The notes: generated by a model not told the origin, from the sequence alone. 64,000 nucleotides of DNA from Heterobasidion occidentale (GCA_039111635.1 JBCAQO010000008.1:2728001-2792000); one strand, 5' to 3'. Counted from the first letter of the stretch, positions 24,847 to 37,160 are shown. Numbers and translations: made by a program.

Positions 24847-25166
24847 ATGTGTAACCAAGTCCTCCTTATCCACCAATGCAAGAAATGTGGCTCGAGAACG
24901 CCCATTGGTTTACCCGTAATTCTTCGTCCAGGATCGCCCCCATAATTTTTATAACAACAATTCACAGGTGGTGACGTCTTGCAATAACCCACATTGTAAA
25001 CACAGCCCCTACCACGAGCGTGGGCCCCACAATTGCCTTTCTTTATGCTTCCAAGAGTACGTCCTCGCTCACTTTGGGTATTATCCAAGAGCTCTTACCT
25101 TCTATATGTAGATATCGCGTAACCAGGAATGTTGAAAGCATCGAGAGCTGCGCCAGATGCTCTTGA
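24847..25166 (+). CDS. 70-residue cysteine-rich, zinc-ribbon-like protein
   Basis: Three small exons (24847-24915, 24968-25056, 25112-25166) join in perfect phase through introns of 52 and 55 bp with good GT..AG ends. The product has nine cysteines, including a CxxC near the N-terminus ('CKKCGSRT'), a central 'SCNNPHCKHSPYHERGPHNC' and a C-terminal 'CARC'. The paired spacing suggests zinc binding. No signal peptide is present, so it is probably intracellular. Small proteins beginning MC and carrying scattered CxxC pairs are common but uncharacterised in basidiomycetes. I cannot assign a function. Each exon is below normal ORF cut-offs. Confidence 0.72.
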
Positions 25167-26384
25167 GCGCATTTTCTTGCATAGTCCCTGTGCTTCAAGT
25201 AATTGGCATCATACCATCCGACCGTCTAATTTTTCGCTGCCGAGCTATTATATCTTGATTATACTTTACTATATCATTAGGTAGCGTCCTGTTTCTGACG
25301 GATTTCTTGTATTTCTCTTTCGAGATGCGGTCATTGTAACACCACATAGTAGCAGCGCCCTAGACTTGTATCACATTTCTTGAAGAATCACACATCTTGT
25401 TGCTCATGACTTCAGACCAATATTTGAGTGTATTGCCTCTGAGATCAGATTGCGTGTTTCCAGAGTATATCCATTAGGATGCAAGACTTGTAGACGACGT
25501 CGTCATTGGAGACGTTGAAGATATCTCCAACTTGCCGCCATCGACTCGTGCGTCTGCGTATGATGCAGTCATATCTGGTCAGTTGGCGAGAGATTCATGC
25601 AGCGTTCCTTCCCGCCATGTGTAGGGGCTCTCTAGAAGACGAGGCGCCGAACAGCCGCATACCTACCAACGCGTGCAGGTGGACTTCGCGGGTCAAAGGA
25701 TAGCGGTTCAAATTTTATAAGGTTATTATCTTCACTATCTAGTAGATGCGGAAGAAACCTGCGCTGTAGCTTCCATAGGTGATATCAATGGTAGCGATGA
25801 CGGCACCGTTGAAACACCATGACAAGCGATGGATCTCTTGTACGGGCGATCAGAGAAGCGAGATGTGGCGAGCGCCGTGTCCCCACGTTCCAAGGACCAG
25901 GGAAGCAGACCGCGAAGCGCCGGGAACGGACGGGCGTCTAAAGCGAACGCCCATAGCCAGGTCGTTGTCCGGATGTACCGTGCAAGCGAGGCCGTACTCT
26001 GAGTGCCATAACTCGAAAGCCGACGTGATTAGAAGCCATGAAATGAGGACATCGGTGTGTCCAGGATTCCGGAAGGATAAGCTCCCGAGAAGGTAGATCA
26101 CAGAAGAGCAGTGAACGCGAATCGGCTATGTCAGTGGATGCCTTTCCACAGGCTTTTGAGCAGTCCTAGATCAATAAATCGGAGTCGAACCTTGTTTTAG
26201 ATTTGAAACTAGAGATCTTACAGAACCATAAGACCGTCTATGACTCGGTGAATGCACGCACTTGATATAAGCGGAGCTTCAACCACGACCTGCCTCCGTG
26301 CAGCCAGCACGAACAAGTCCACCACAGATACACCGCAGGCCACCATCTACTGTTCAGCTTCGATAATATTGGATAACGGCATAT
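25167..26384. other. 1.2-kb stretch, possibly upstream exons of the next fragment
   Basis: No frame here is convincing on its own. If the coding fragment at 26.4-26.8 kb is real, its 5' exons should be in this interval, but I could not place them. Confidence 0.3.
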
Positions 26385-26811
26385 GCAGTCGATCTTGATG
26401 ACCTGGTTTTGCTAGATATGATCTTAGCTAAAGAAGAAGTGATGCTGCAGGATGCTGAGGTTCAAGCGGAGTTCAAAAAACGCGTTTACAACGGCGAATC
26501 TGAACTGGAAAGGGGGCTCTCCTTCCAGTTCCAAAATCTAGAAGGGGGATCTCAAGCTCCGACAGAATCGCTCGTGCCGACGCGGCAACCAAGCCATCGG
26601 AAGAATCTGGCATTTAGAACTCGCTCTAAAGGCCTGTGGAAAGGCATCCAGTGTTCGACTCAGAGCTAACACGCCTAATCAAGTCGGAGGTATCTTCTGG
26701 TTCACAGAGGACTGCTGCGTGTATCTCAGACATCGAGTCCGATGAGGACGTCAGATATGAATCAACAGACGAGTCAGATAGCGAGATCTCGAATCGCGAG
26801 TAGAGAGGCGC
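26385..26811 (+). pseudogene. C-terminal coding fragment of an unidentified protein with acidic tail
   Basis: A frame from an acceptor-like ATATGCAG reads 'LVLLDMILAKEEVMLQDAE' and continues to about 26630. From about 26635 a second frame carries on plausibly ('ELTRLIKSEVSSG') and ends in an acidic serine-rich tail, 'ISDIESDEDVRYESTDESD', with a stop near 26802. The frames meet at an AAA triplet as if one A were missing. I do not recognise the family. It may be the 3' end of a larger gene or a decayed remnant. No start codon context was found. Confidence 0.4.
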
Positions 26812-27673
26812 TAAACGATAAGACTTACTCGACTCATGCCTAGTGGTGTTGGGCGGTGATTCATCCTCTCGAACGCGACCCTGCAGCTGCAAGTATTGCG
26901 TGTGGTTCAGAAGTATACTGAAACAACGCATTACGCACACAGTACATTCATGCCGTGCAATGGGCGAGATTGGCGTAGCAGCGTAGCTCCGTGCAAGTCA
27001 GGTAAATATAGATTATTGAATGACGAAGACAAACCTAGAAATTCACAAGCGTCTCAAACCGGTAAATGAGATCATCCGTTCACCAAATTAACAGGAGGCT
27101 ACCAAAACATCGGAACTTTAGACAACAGCTGCAGCCTGAACGTTAGACATCTGCGAGGTCCTACTAGATCAGTTTTTTGTACCGGCTATATCAGGTGTGT
27201 AACCAATATAAACCACGACGGCATTCCTTGACGGAAGGGTTGTAGAGATTTGTGACCTGTTTTCAATAGCATAGGCGCGCTTGAACATGATCAGACGCAC
27301 GACAGTCGTGGGAGTCAATCTAGACACTTCATCAACGCAATCCTCTTCAACGTTTGAGCCCTTCGTCGTGTCTAGCAACTTCAAAAGAGCCACTGACATC
27401 ATCTGGATGAAGGAGTACGGGTGCAGAGGCCGAACAGGCAACAATAGACACAGCTGAAGGACAAGTTGCACAGTGCGGAAGTTGCTGGCAGCTCGTAACT
27501 TAGCCGCAGCTCAGGCAGGGAAGTTGCCGAGGCAGGTTATCAATATGATTATCTAATCGCCCTGCTTTGGGCCTTCTCATCACCGAGCCCGTTTGCAACA
27601 GTGACCGCGGCAGCGTTGAGCAGCGACGACGGTGACGGCGACCACAACGGCATTATCGTGCTCGCAGGCATCG
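26812..27673. other. intergenic region upstream of the RhoGAP gene
   Basis: No gene was seen. A minus-strand 100-codon frame (27169-27471) has mixed composition and no motif. Confidence 0.35.
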
Positions 27674-30478
27674 ATGAATCCAACGATATCTGAAGATGGC
27701 TTCTCGCGGCACGCCAATGACAATACTGATTACCCAGAGCTGAGCTCTCCCGCGACCAGCTACAGTTCCCATCCTTTACCTGCTGGTTATCCACATTCAC
27801 CAATGCCACCATCCTCCAGTAATTTCACCACCCTTAACCCATCCGCGATACCATCCATGAACTCTATAACGTCCTCACCTCCGCGCGCGAGTACAGATAC
27901 AGAATCGACAGGTAGAACGTCTACTTCAAGGTGGCGGGATAGTGTATCCACCGCTGCGGAAAAGAAGCAGTCTGCCATGCCAGAACAGATGAGTGTGTTG
28001 AGCCAGGCTTTGATGAGACTGTTCTTCTTGCGCTGTGCGACTTGGATGTAAGTGGAAGGTGTTTATGCTACTTTGTCTGCGACTTATCTGCTTATGACTC
28101 CAGTGCGGTGTTCCCTTGCTACTTGATCGAATAAAGCAGAGTATGGTTTCATGTAGGGTACGCACATGTTCTTGTTTCTTGTTGTTCCTATGTCCCTTTC
28201 AATACCAGTCTTTGCTAGGAAGCGTCGGTCTTTTTCAAGAAACGAGCGGTATTGGAGGAAGAGTATGGAAGAGGCATGCAGAAGTTGGCGAAGACAACGT
28301 CGGAAGTATACTCAATGAATGACGGAAAAGCTGGGTACGCTTATTCATCGTGCTTTCCTTCCTGATCACTTCTGGAGATGAGAGATCCACAGCTCTTTCG
28401 TCAATTCCTGGCAGTCGATGATGAAGATCCACGAAATAATGGCCGAAAATAGAATACGTTTCGCTCAGAGGCTCAATGAGATGAGTGAGGAACTCGCTAA
28501 CCTTGCTAAGGAAGTCGATAAAAACCGAAAACAGGTGCGTCTCTGTTCTTCATACGCTCATTACTGACCAACTAAGGACGCATCCTTCCAGACAAAAGAG
28601 TTGGCTAGCCGCTACGAACGAAGCCTGCAAGAATCTGAATTGGCCACCGAGAAAAGCAAAAACCGATTTGATGTTAGTGTCGAAGAGCTCGAGCGAATCC
28701 TGGTCCAAAAGGAAGGTGAATCCCTCAAGGATACAGGTATGCAAGGTCGATCTCCAGGGGGAAAGAGGGCCATCGGCAAGGCTGTAGCCAAGGGTGGATT
28801 GCTTCTGAAGGGCAAGAACCCAGGAAATGTATGTCATTCTGCAAGATTTATGATGGACAATTTGTGCCAATCGTTACATTTGCACAGATTCAAAGGCAAG
28901 AGGACGACATCCGAGCGAGGGTGTCGACAGCGTCAGATTCGTATCGAAAATCCGTTCACGAGACTCAGGGCCTGCGACAAGAATACTTCAATTTTCAACT
29001 CCCGCGGATTCTACGTGTCGGTTCACTTTTGGAATAGTCAGAAATCCGCTTATTTGCTGACGAGGCATATGTCAGGCTCTGAAAGAATGTGCAGACGAGA
29101 TTGATCTTGGCACGCAGTATCATCTCACTCGATATGCTTTCTTGTTTGAAAGTATCATGCTCAGCGATGGCTCCACGCTGGCACCATCGGGAATCGAAGA
29201 TGGTACCTTCAATTTAGTTCGTCTCTGTTTCAGGTCACATCACCGATCGGCGGTTTCAGGTCCTGGGCTCAAAGCCACAATTGAGTCTATCGACAATCGC
29301 GCAGACTTCAAAGTCTATATGCAGCACTACGCTTATGCACACGGCGGCGTGCAACGCGGGCCGCGGCGCACAGGTCCTGAGCATGAAGGCTTCGTAAGCA
29401 ATGCTGGCCATCGCTTTCGCACAGCTCTCACTCCCACATGTTTCAGTTACCCCCTCTCCCGCCTCATAGAGACCATACGCAGCCCGTCGCGTACGCTCCG
29501 AACACGCCGAATGGCGGCACGGCAGCGTTGCCTGATCGTGGGCGCCCGTCCTTCGGGGTCGACCTCGCGGAGCAGATGACACGAGACAACGTCGAGTCCC
29601 GCCGCTGATGGTCAAGTGCTGCGAAGCGATAGAAAAGTACGGCCTATACTCTCAGGGGATCTACCGCATCAGCGGTACGATGAGCAAGATTGCGAAGCTC
29701 AAGGAACGGCTTGATAAGGGTGAGTTCGCTTTGTTCTGCTCGTCCATACCGAGTAGCCGCGTGCGGAGCGACGGCGGCTCGTGAAGTTCGTTTCGCTGAA
29801 TTGAGGCTCGGATGCGTGCGCGACAGATCTTGATACAGTAAACCTCGACGCGGACGAATGGGCGTCTGACATTAATAACGTGACAAGCGTGCTAAAGTTG
29901 TGGCTCCGGGAGCTGCCTGAGCCGTTGCTAACCACAGGCTTACACCAGGGGTTTCTTGAAGCTGCTAGTGAGTCATCCGTCTCATCACCCGGTTAAACAG
30001 CAGGGAGGCGGTGATAATGACATGATGCCGATGTGATCAACAACAGAGATCGAGAACGACCGTCTTCGGCACATACGGCTACACGAGCGCGTCAACGAGT
30101 TGCCTGATGCGAACTATGCGACGTTGAAGTACTTTCTAGGGCACTTGCACCGGTACGAGTCCCCGAGATATTGATCTCACAGTGCATGCGAGTCAAGGCT
30201 GACGCGCCGACTTTGAAACAGGGTAGCGCAGCTTGAGGCACATAATTCCATGTCCATATCAAATCTCGCGATCGTGTTTGGGCCAACACTGTTTGCTCAA
30301 GGCGCTGTCAACGGCTCAAACGGTGCGCCAATCATGGTCGACGCCGGGTTGCAAAATAAGGTGCGTCGTGAGCTCCTGTTTCGGCTGTGGGCGTGTGTTG
30401 ATACCTTGTTTACAGGCCGTTGAGACGATCTTGGACCACTATACAGATATCTTCATTGACGAAGGCGAAACATTATGA
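27674..30478 (+). CDS. F-BAR and RhoGAP domain protein (Rgd1-like)
   Basis: Thirteen exons (27674-28047, 28104-28157, 28219-28334, 28393-28534, 28592-28828, 28888-29016, 29076-29202, 29260-29393, 29447-29719, 29827-29967, 30047-30152, 30222-30360, 30416-30478) encode a Ser/Pro-rich N-terminus, an F-BAR domain and a RhoGAP domain. The F-BAR part opens 'CGVPLLLDRIKQSM' and includes 'FFKKRAVLEEEYGRGMQKLA' and 'SWQSMMKIHE'. The GAP part has the arginine-finger loop 'GLYSQGIYRISGT', 'LKLWLRELPEPLL' and 'SISNLAIVFGPTL'. Such proteins bend membrane and switch off Rho GTPases during polarised growth. Exons 1 and 9 are each one base short of phase (near 28000 and near 29591). The second break falls between the two domains. 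All other joins close exactly, so sequence error is likely. Confidence 0.87.
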
Positions 30479-31251
30479 ACTGTGTCTATCCCGCTCGCAT
30501 CTCAGGGCCCAGGTTTCATGATGACTCCACCGGCAACTATTTGCTATCACGGCAGCAGCTACTCACGATAACCCCGAGGCTCAATCATGGCTATCTTGTA
30601 ATATATATACCCTTCGTGTCCGCGGGCGCTTTAAACTTTTCAGCCCATCTTTTCTGGATTACCATTATTCTGCTATTCTTCCACACCCCATTCCATCCAT
30701 CTATTTCACCGCATCCACGATCCACCCCCGTCCCTCTTTCCGAGTATGTGTAGTCTATTCTATGATTCGGACATCTTTGGCATCGATACTTTATTCTGTT
30801 CGCGCGTCTTCCGTGGGTCCCCATGATGTATTCTCGTCGACGTGTTTTTCTTTTATCTTAAACTTGTAATTGTGCGATTGGGTATGGTATCGCGTCTATC
30901 AATATCCATGCACAGCGAGATAGCTACTAATGGAGCGGAATGTAGATGGAATTGAGCGCAATGGCCTCGAGCGAGGACGTGTTCAAGCATACAATACAAC
31001 AGATGGTGCAACAATATGAGTATGTGCAGTGCGCGGAAGATACAAATTTACGAAGAACGTCCATTGCACGATATAAGTAGGCCCAACAAGCGGGAAACGA
31101 ATAATCAAGTTGCGTGGGGTGAATCCAAAGAAAAAATTGGAAGACCAGCCTACACAGTGCAGATGTCAATGCAGGCCTGAAACTCGCTTCAAGAGCAGAA
31201 AGAGGAGTGATTTTGTCTCACCGATGGGATCGTGAGATCGGCGGCGGGTGG
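30479..31251. other. convergent intergenic region
   Basis: This is the 3' flank of the RhoGAP gene and of the minus-strand F-box gene. It is T-rich on the left side with no gene-like frame. Confidence 0.4.
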
Positions 31252-32733
31252 TCAGCCCTGCAATGGACGGCCGACGGCGACCGGCGCGTGCGACACCCAG
31301 ACATCGCTTTCCGTCTCGCGCGCCCACTCAGTTCCAGAAGGGAACACGATCTGGCAGAGGGACGAACATGCGCTTGCCCACGCGGCGCATAGCCGGCGCT
31401 CCTCCTCTTCCGCCGTGCCCGCTGCCCCGATGCCGCTGCCATCCACGGCGTGAGTGGGCGACAGGTCGAGCCTGCGGAGGGTATGGAACGCGCCGAGGAC
31501 GGGGGTGAGCGCTGCGAGGAGCCTCTGGCGGGGCGCACATGGGAAATGCAGAATGGAGGTTACGGCTCGTGATCGGACGAGGTCAGGGGAGGGAGGGTGG
31601 AGACTTACGATGCCCGAAAGCGCAAAGTGCAGGGTGTGTCGCAGGGCAAGGCGCACACGGAGATGCTCGACGTGTGGGAGATACCGCGAGACGTCGCGCA
31701 GGAGAGGGGGCGTCACCGAGACGCCGCCGAGGTCGAGCACGCGGAGCGGGGCGCTCGTGTGTGCCAGGCGGGCAAGGTCCGCGCTCGAGACGCCCCCGTT
31801 GCTGTTGTTTCCGCTGTTTCTGCTGCCTGTGCCACAGGTATCGAGTAGTGCGAGGCCTTGTACCGGCCGACCTGGGAGGAGGGCGGCAGCGGCGGCGATG
31901 GGTCCGCGAAAGGCACGGAGCTCCGAGAGAGCATGAGGTGGGAGCGATAGCGGCGATGCAGAGGGATCGGTGTCGGCAAGGTGGAGGTGTAAGAGATGAG
32001 GATTCACAAGGAGTATAGGTGATGGATCTCCAAGACCCCCGATGATGAGGCGGCGGAGCGCTGGGAGCGCCGGCGGCGGGGAGGGGAAAAGGTGGGCGAG
32101 GTCGGACGAGGAGAGGATCGAGGAAACTGGGAGGAGGAGTGAGAGGGAGGCGAGGGAGACGAGGGTGGGTAGCAGGGCATGCATGATATGCTGAGTGAGG
32201 AGGAGGATCGAGGTCGGGTGATGGGAGGAAGCAGACACGGAGGTATACCAACGAAGATGGAGGCGCCGGACGTAGAGGGAGAGGTGGGGGCGGTTGGCGA
32301 GGGTTTCGCAGCAGCGCAGCGTGCGCGGAGGAACATAAGCTGAGGCAGAGGCAGGGTCTACGGAGGGTGAGGAAATAGGCGCAGATGGGGACTTGGGGGA
32401 ACGCGACGGGAATGAGTGGGGAATGGCCTCGGAGATGACGACGGACTCATAAAGGGCGCGCTCGGCGACGGCATGCCAGCGTCGCGACACAAGGGCGACT
32501 TGCGCGAGGGTTTCTGGGGAGAGGTAGTCAAAGATTGCGCTGAGGGTCTCGTTCGGAAGCCAGATGCCTGCGGTCGGGGGAGAGGAGGACGATGGGGGAG
32601 ACAACTGCGTGAGTGTCCGATCTGTTCCCGGATGAGTGAGGGACGTCACGGAGAGTGCTGCATGGCCTGAGAGAAAGGGATCACTCGCGGAGGAGATTGC
32701 GTCGGCGAAGCTGGCGACGCAAGTGCGAGACAT
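31252..32733 (-). CDS. large F-box-like protein
   Basis: A single 493-codon frame with strong third-position GC, higher than its neighbours. An F-box-like motif lies near residues 57-95 ('LPNETLSAIFDYLSPETLA', 'LVSRRWHAVAERALYESVV'). After a Ser/Pro-rich spacer come Leu-rich segments with regular spacing ('LSLYVRRLHLRW', 'LRRLIIGGLGDPSPILLVN', 'LRVLDLGGVSVTPPLLRDVS'). These look like degenerate LRRs used for substrate choice in SCF ubiquitin ligases. The frame ends at a TGA just after 'VGRPLQG'; a small extra 3' exon is possible. Long overlapping frames on the other strand are shadows of the GC-rich coding sequence. Confidence 0.78.
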   Translation of the reverse strand: MSRTCVASFADAISSASDPFLSGHAALSVTSLTHPGTDRTLTQLSPPSSSSPPTAGIWLPNETLSAIFDYLSPETLAQVALVSRRWHAVAERALYESVVISEAIPHSFPSRSPKSPSAPISSPSVDPASASAYVPPRTLRCCETLANRPHLSLYVRRLHLRWYTSVSASSHHPTSILLLTQHIMHALLPTLVSLASLSLLLPVSSILSSSDLAHLFPSPPPALPALRRLIIGGLGDPSPILLVNPHLLHLHLADTDPSASPLSLPPHALSELRAFRGPIAAAAALLPGRPVQGLALLDTCGTGSRNSGNNSNGGVSSADLARLAHTSAPLRVLDLGGVSVTPPLLRDVSRYLPHVEHLRVRLALRHTLHFALSGIVSLHPPSPDLVRSRAVTSILHFPCAPRQRLLAALTPVLGAFHTLRRLDLSPTHAVDGSGIGAAGTAEEEERRLCAAWASACSSLCQIVFPSGTEWARETESDVWVSHAPVAVGRPLQG

Positions 32734-33485
32734 GGGAAGCGCGGCGCTGAAAGATCATGGGGGGAAGAGCTCGCCTTGTCGATGTCTGTCTTAAGCCAGT
32801 ATTCATCATCCGGGTCGATTACGGCTGGCGGCGACTGATGTGTCGGACTAATTGCGGAACATTTGCCTCGCCCATTCTCATGCGCTCCCATTCAGGTAGC
32901 GCGCGGGCCCAGCGAGCGGAGTACTCGCCATATGTATGTAACCGCCCCGACCTGGAAGGCCAGCAGTAGGCCAGCTTGCTTCTGTCCATGGAGAAATCAC
33001 AAACGACGCTGGGAACCGTCGCCAGAAGGACACGCAAATTATAGCCAGGCCTAAGCCAGGCCTCGCACGCCCGCCGCGTCTATTGAATGCTCGACTATGT
33101 CCTCGGAAAGCCAACAGCAAGTTTGGCTCGATAGGTGGGTCATGGGGCTCTGCCATTCCTCCGTGCTGTGTACCGCCGAACAACTAAACACTCTCTTATG
33201 GGCATATTTTTGAATCGCAGATATGGCCCGTCTGTCCCGACCTCCGAAGGACAACAAATCGTATGCTTCGCGAAGAGAAGCACAACTGCCGTGTTCCCCG
33301 CGTTTAGTACGGCCGTCGCCAGACTCTCAACGCTGAAGAAAAATCTGAATCGGCAGTCGGCAAGACTATACGCAGCACTCTGGGGTCTTCTGGCGGGACA
33401 TAGATAAGCTCGACAGTTCTCGGGAAACCGTGTATGGTGCACGCAGCAGGGGCGGCAAAAAACGCAGGCAACCAGATATCGCCCA
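32734..33485. other. intergenic region upstream of the large F-box gene
   Basis: Several overlapping short frames on both strands, none convincing. Confidence 0.35.
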
Positions 33486-33890
33486 ATGTCCACAGCGGAA
33501 CCCACGCACACCCCAGAGGTAGCCCTCATACCCGAGTCAAAGATCCTCGGGCCCTTCGCACATTACGACATTGTCCCGATCTACACTGCCTCATCCAGCT
33601 TCCAGACTTCCAAAGCCATCTATCAAAAGGCCAAAAGCAAGGCAGTCGACCGCCTGGGTGGGGTAATTCCCGCGCACGTTCTTCAGGCTAGAAGCACGCC
33701 GGGCCACCCGACGCGGTCTGTATTAATAGCCACTGCGAGGAAGAGCCACTCAAACCCATTTTGCTCTGTCTTAGCCAGAGATGAACGAGTAGAAGACCAG
33801 CTGGTCAAGGAGTTTCTCCGTGACGAGTCAGGTGCAGGGGCCAGAGGTACCGCAGACTCTTCCAATCTGCAAATCCCCTGCCATCTTTGA
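33486..33890 (+). CDS. hypothetical 134-residue protein
   Basis: One plus-strand frame has a composition more protein-like than its surroundings, with 'ILGPFAHYDIVPIYTASSSF' and 'RLGGVIPAHVLQARSTPGHP' near the start. I do not recognise it. It may be the start of a spliced gene, since the C-terminal third is weak. No neighbour suggests a role. A chance frame is a real alternative. Confidence 0.3.
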   Translation: MSTAEPTHTPEVALIPESKILGPFAHYDIVPIYTASSSFQTSKAIYQKAKSKAVDRLGGVIPAHVLQARSTPGHPTRSVLIATARKSHSNPFCSVLARDERVEDQLVKEFLRDESGAGARGTADSSNLQIPCHL

Positions 33891-35268
33891 TGGTTAACGT
33901 GAACCCTCGTTAATCAGTGCCACACGAGGTCGCGCAGGACCAACGCATAGGCCGTTGCTATACAGGCCTATGTATACCACCAAACAATCGAACCCGAATA
34001 GAGCCTCGAAGTCGAACGGTAGGCGAAGAAGACGCACCGATATGGCACATTCGACGGCTGAAGCATATTATGTGTGCGAACTTGATGCTTATCGCTGTTC
34101 TCTGCCTTGATTGCCTCTTAAAGGGTAGAAAATAGCGACTCGATGAATTCAAGGTGTTGCTACGATAAATCAATGCCTCAGATGGCGGAATGGCAGGGTC
34201 CGCTCACCTTCCTACAGCTCGATCCCGTTCTTCGAACACAGTGCCGTGGCATGCCGCAGACCCTGGGATCCAGACGTTCGTGGCTCCGTTCCGCTGACGC
34301 CCTTTCGCCTCGGCCAACGGATGAGGTGAGGATGCCAGGAACGGCAGATTGGGACAAGAGTGCCTGAGGAGAACGCCTTCCGTTTGCACCCCGATGATTG
34401 AGGCTATAGCGGGCGTGAGAGCTAACAACTCAATGGTTGGCGGGCATCCGCGTCGTCCCTATCGCACGTACGTATAGGAGCAGCGGGTGCACGGGTGCGC
34501 GAAACTGAATTGAAACCCTGGTCACGAGCAAACCAACAGCGCAAGGTCACAGGGTCCAAGGAGCGAATCGGAGAAGGTGTATTCTCCGCGCGACAAGAGG
34601 AAAGGCGGGGGATAGCCATCCAAACATAACAAGGAACCCAATATGCGATCGGGATCGTGAGCGATTGGTGCTCACAAAATCAGAGGAGATCATGTGGCTG
34701 AAACAAATAGAACGGATGAGGATCCACGAGGACGCGAGCCGCAGATCAGCCCGATATCATGGTATGAGTGACTCGCCTCTTAATGCATTCCTTTCCTATT
34801 GCAAGATCCAAGCCTCAGAAGATTAAGTAGCGATCGTGGATCGGCGTATTTCAGCGTAGCAGACCTCATCAGCGCGCTCGAGATTATCGCTAGCCCAGAA
34901 CATATCCTGTACAAGTCTCTGGGGTTCTGCGTTCTTAAGAAGATGGGTGCGTGAGCAAGATGGGAGAACAATTACAATCGCCACTTACGGAAGGATGCTT
35001 GAGCGCTGTCATATAGGCCCTTATATCTCTTCAATTTGTCTAGCGAGGTCGATTTGTCGCGAATTCGGTCCCGATATGGCTTCCCTTCCAGTTGTTGAAC
35101 AGTGCCTTCGAACAAGAGGTGCGAGATAGAAAGCCAGGTTTCTTATATTTCAGGGAGTGGGTAATGGCGACAGCAGTAACAAGCAATGACAGAACTGGGG
35201 ATGTACGATACCTAGACAGCAAAGTGGAGCAGGGTTTGTAAAGATGCCAAGGGGATTAGAAACAGCTA
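33891..35268. other. 1.4-kb stretch without a recognisable gene
   Basis: Only short frames on both strands; it includes the 3' flank of rhomboid copy 1. Confidence 0.4.
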
Positions 35269-37160
35269 TTATTCCGAGTTGATGGAGGGGGGAGCCTTGA
35301 ATGCGCCGGATGCTACATCCTTCTCATACTCCTTTTGAGCAAATATTAGCCAACGCTCAAACGGCCCCTTGTAATATGCATTCCACATATGCTTCATCCA
35401 ATGGTTCCACCATGGTACACCATAAACATAGTACACCGCACCGAACGCGGCGCCACCGATGTGTGCCCAGTGGTCAAATCGTCTGGTGATGAGTCATTGA
35501 GGAAGGACTTATCAGAGTCAAGATGTTATGGTCCGCACCTCCATCCGTAGAAGACGCCTAGGAAGTCAAAAAGTAAGGCTGCACTGAGACCCTGCTGGAG
35601 TCCGATGGATGGTATAGGCATGTTGCTGAACATAAGCTGCGCATCGGGGGCTGCAAGGACTGACAGAGTTGCAAGGGCATAGATCGGTCCGGATGCCCCG
35701 ATTGATACAGGTTGGGGCATATCTTTGACATGGCCTTTCGGAGCTGGTGTAAGATATCTGGATATCCGTAACCACAGTCGCGAGGGCAACGGAGAACGGA
35801 GAGCATTGCTGGGTATTGACGCATGAAGTTGAGACAGTGTACGACCATTCATCATGCGTCTCCATCCCAATGTCAAGAAAGCGATTTGCGAGATAGATAC
35901 AGACACAATGGACGCTGAGGAAATCCAGTATGAAGATGTGCAAGTATGACGCTACAAAGACTTACATACAGGAAATGATGAAAGCAAGCAAGTGGTATTC
36001 TGACGTTGATTCATATGTCGAAGGATTAACCCTGTCGTCTTGATGTTGAGTCATCCATGCAGCGATGGGAGTTCCTGGATCAGATGGACGTTCACAATAA
36101 GCATCGACACGATGAAAATTTTCAAGACTACAAACCAAAGCATGTCAGAGCAGAGCAGCTTACTACCAAGTGCACAATTGATCTATGGCTTTGAATGGGA
36201 ATGAGGTTAACGTTGACGTGAACATGACAAAAACTCAAGTACCTGAACATGCTCGTGACAGTAGTGTAGAACCGACCGTCGAGAGGGTTATGTGTGAACG
36301 CGTGATGCATGAACGGCCTCAACGGTGTTTTCCAAAGGAGCCAGAAGAAGCAGTTGGTCGCGCAGATAGTCCAACATACTCGGGTAGCATCTTCGGTCAT
36401 GAAGGTCCGTAAGCCCTTCAAAAAAACAATGAGGCCCTGTACGGTAACTCTCCGCCAGAGTACAGGCAAACGCTTCCACTTCTCGACAACATCTTCTTTG
36501 ATTTTCGAGAAAGCCTGTATGTGCGTGTGTTAACATTGCAATAGCAAAAATCTGAAACTGCGTACTCACCAGCAGGCGTCGGCGCAAGCGAATGTTCCGT
36601 AGTAGTTTGTTGGTCAGTTTCCGCAGATCGTCGGGTCCATGAAGTAGATATGACCGACACCATAACTCATACATCACGGTGGCACGGTCCGTGCGTACAC
36701 ATGCAATCTCGGTACATACGGTAACACCAAGCAGCATGCTCTTCAGTGGCGCATCAAATGATACATGTCAGTACAGGTCATGGTCACATTAGGATTTTTT
36801 TTAAACTCCTAGGAGTCGAACACATAGGCCCGAGTAATAACATGTGCCACAAGACCAACAACGATAGAATATCAAAAGAGCACTCACGAAGATCGTCCAG
36901 AACGTTGACGGTTTTTCAATGCGCTCTGAAAATGACTTCAAAGCCGCCCGTGATTGTGGATGACGCACGACCTCCTCCCGAGAAGATGCACCCGCGCCCT
37001 TAAAGCTCATCTTACCGACAGAACCTCCAGCGCTAATGCCGCGCACTCTACACACAGGTATACCCGCAATCGTTGGCCCATAGATGTACTGCGGACCGAT
37101 TCGGAGGCCTCGCAGCCGCAACGTGAGATGGCGGCGTGACAATAAAATCATGTTCAACAT
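35269..37160 (-). CDS. rhomboid family intramembrane serine protease, copy 1 (mitochondrial PARL/Pcp1-like)
   Basis: Seven exons (37160-36888, 36740-36570, 36514-36243, 36182-36136, 36074-35970, 35914-35539, 35482-35269) join in phase to 485 residues. The N-terminus 'MILLSRRHLTLRLRGLRIG' is basic and amphipathic, like a mitochondrial presequence. Transmembrane segments follow 'FFWLLW' and the 'AFTHNPLDGRFYTTVTSMFR' loop. The catalytic Ser is in 'GASGPIYALATL' and the catalytic His in 'FDHWAHIGGAAFGAVYYVYG'. In the second helix, where rhomboids usually have HxxxN, this copy reads 'IVHLVVS': the His is kept and the Asn is Ser. Yeast Pcp1 cuts Mgm1 in the inner membrane; that role is only inferred here. 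Exons 2, 4, 5 and 6 match copy 2 in length exactly. Confidence 0.88.

Noticed and set aside
31454..32251. Several long frames opposite the large F-box gene, up to 222 codons
   Set aside because: They mirror a GC-rich coding strand, overlap one another and have Arg/Ala/Pro-rich compositions without motifs.
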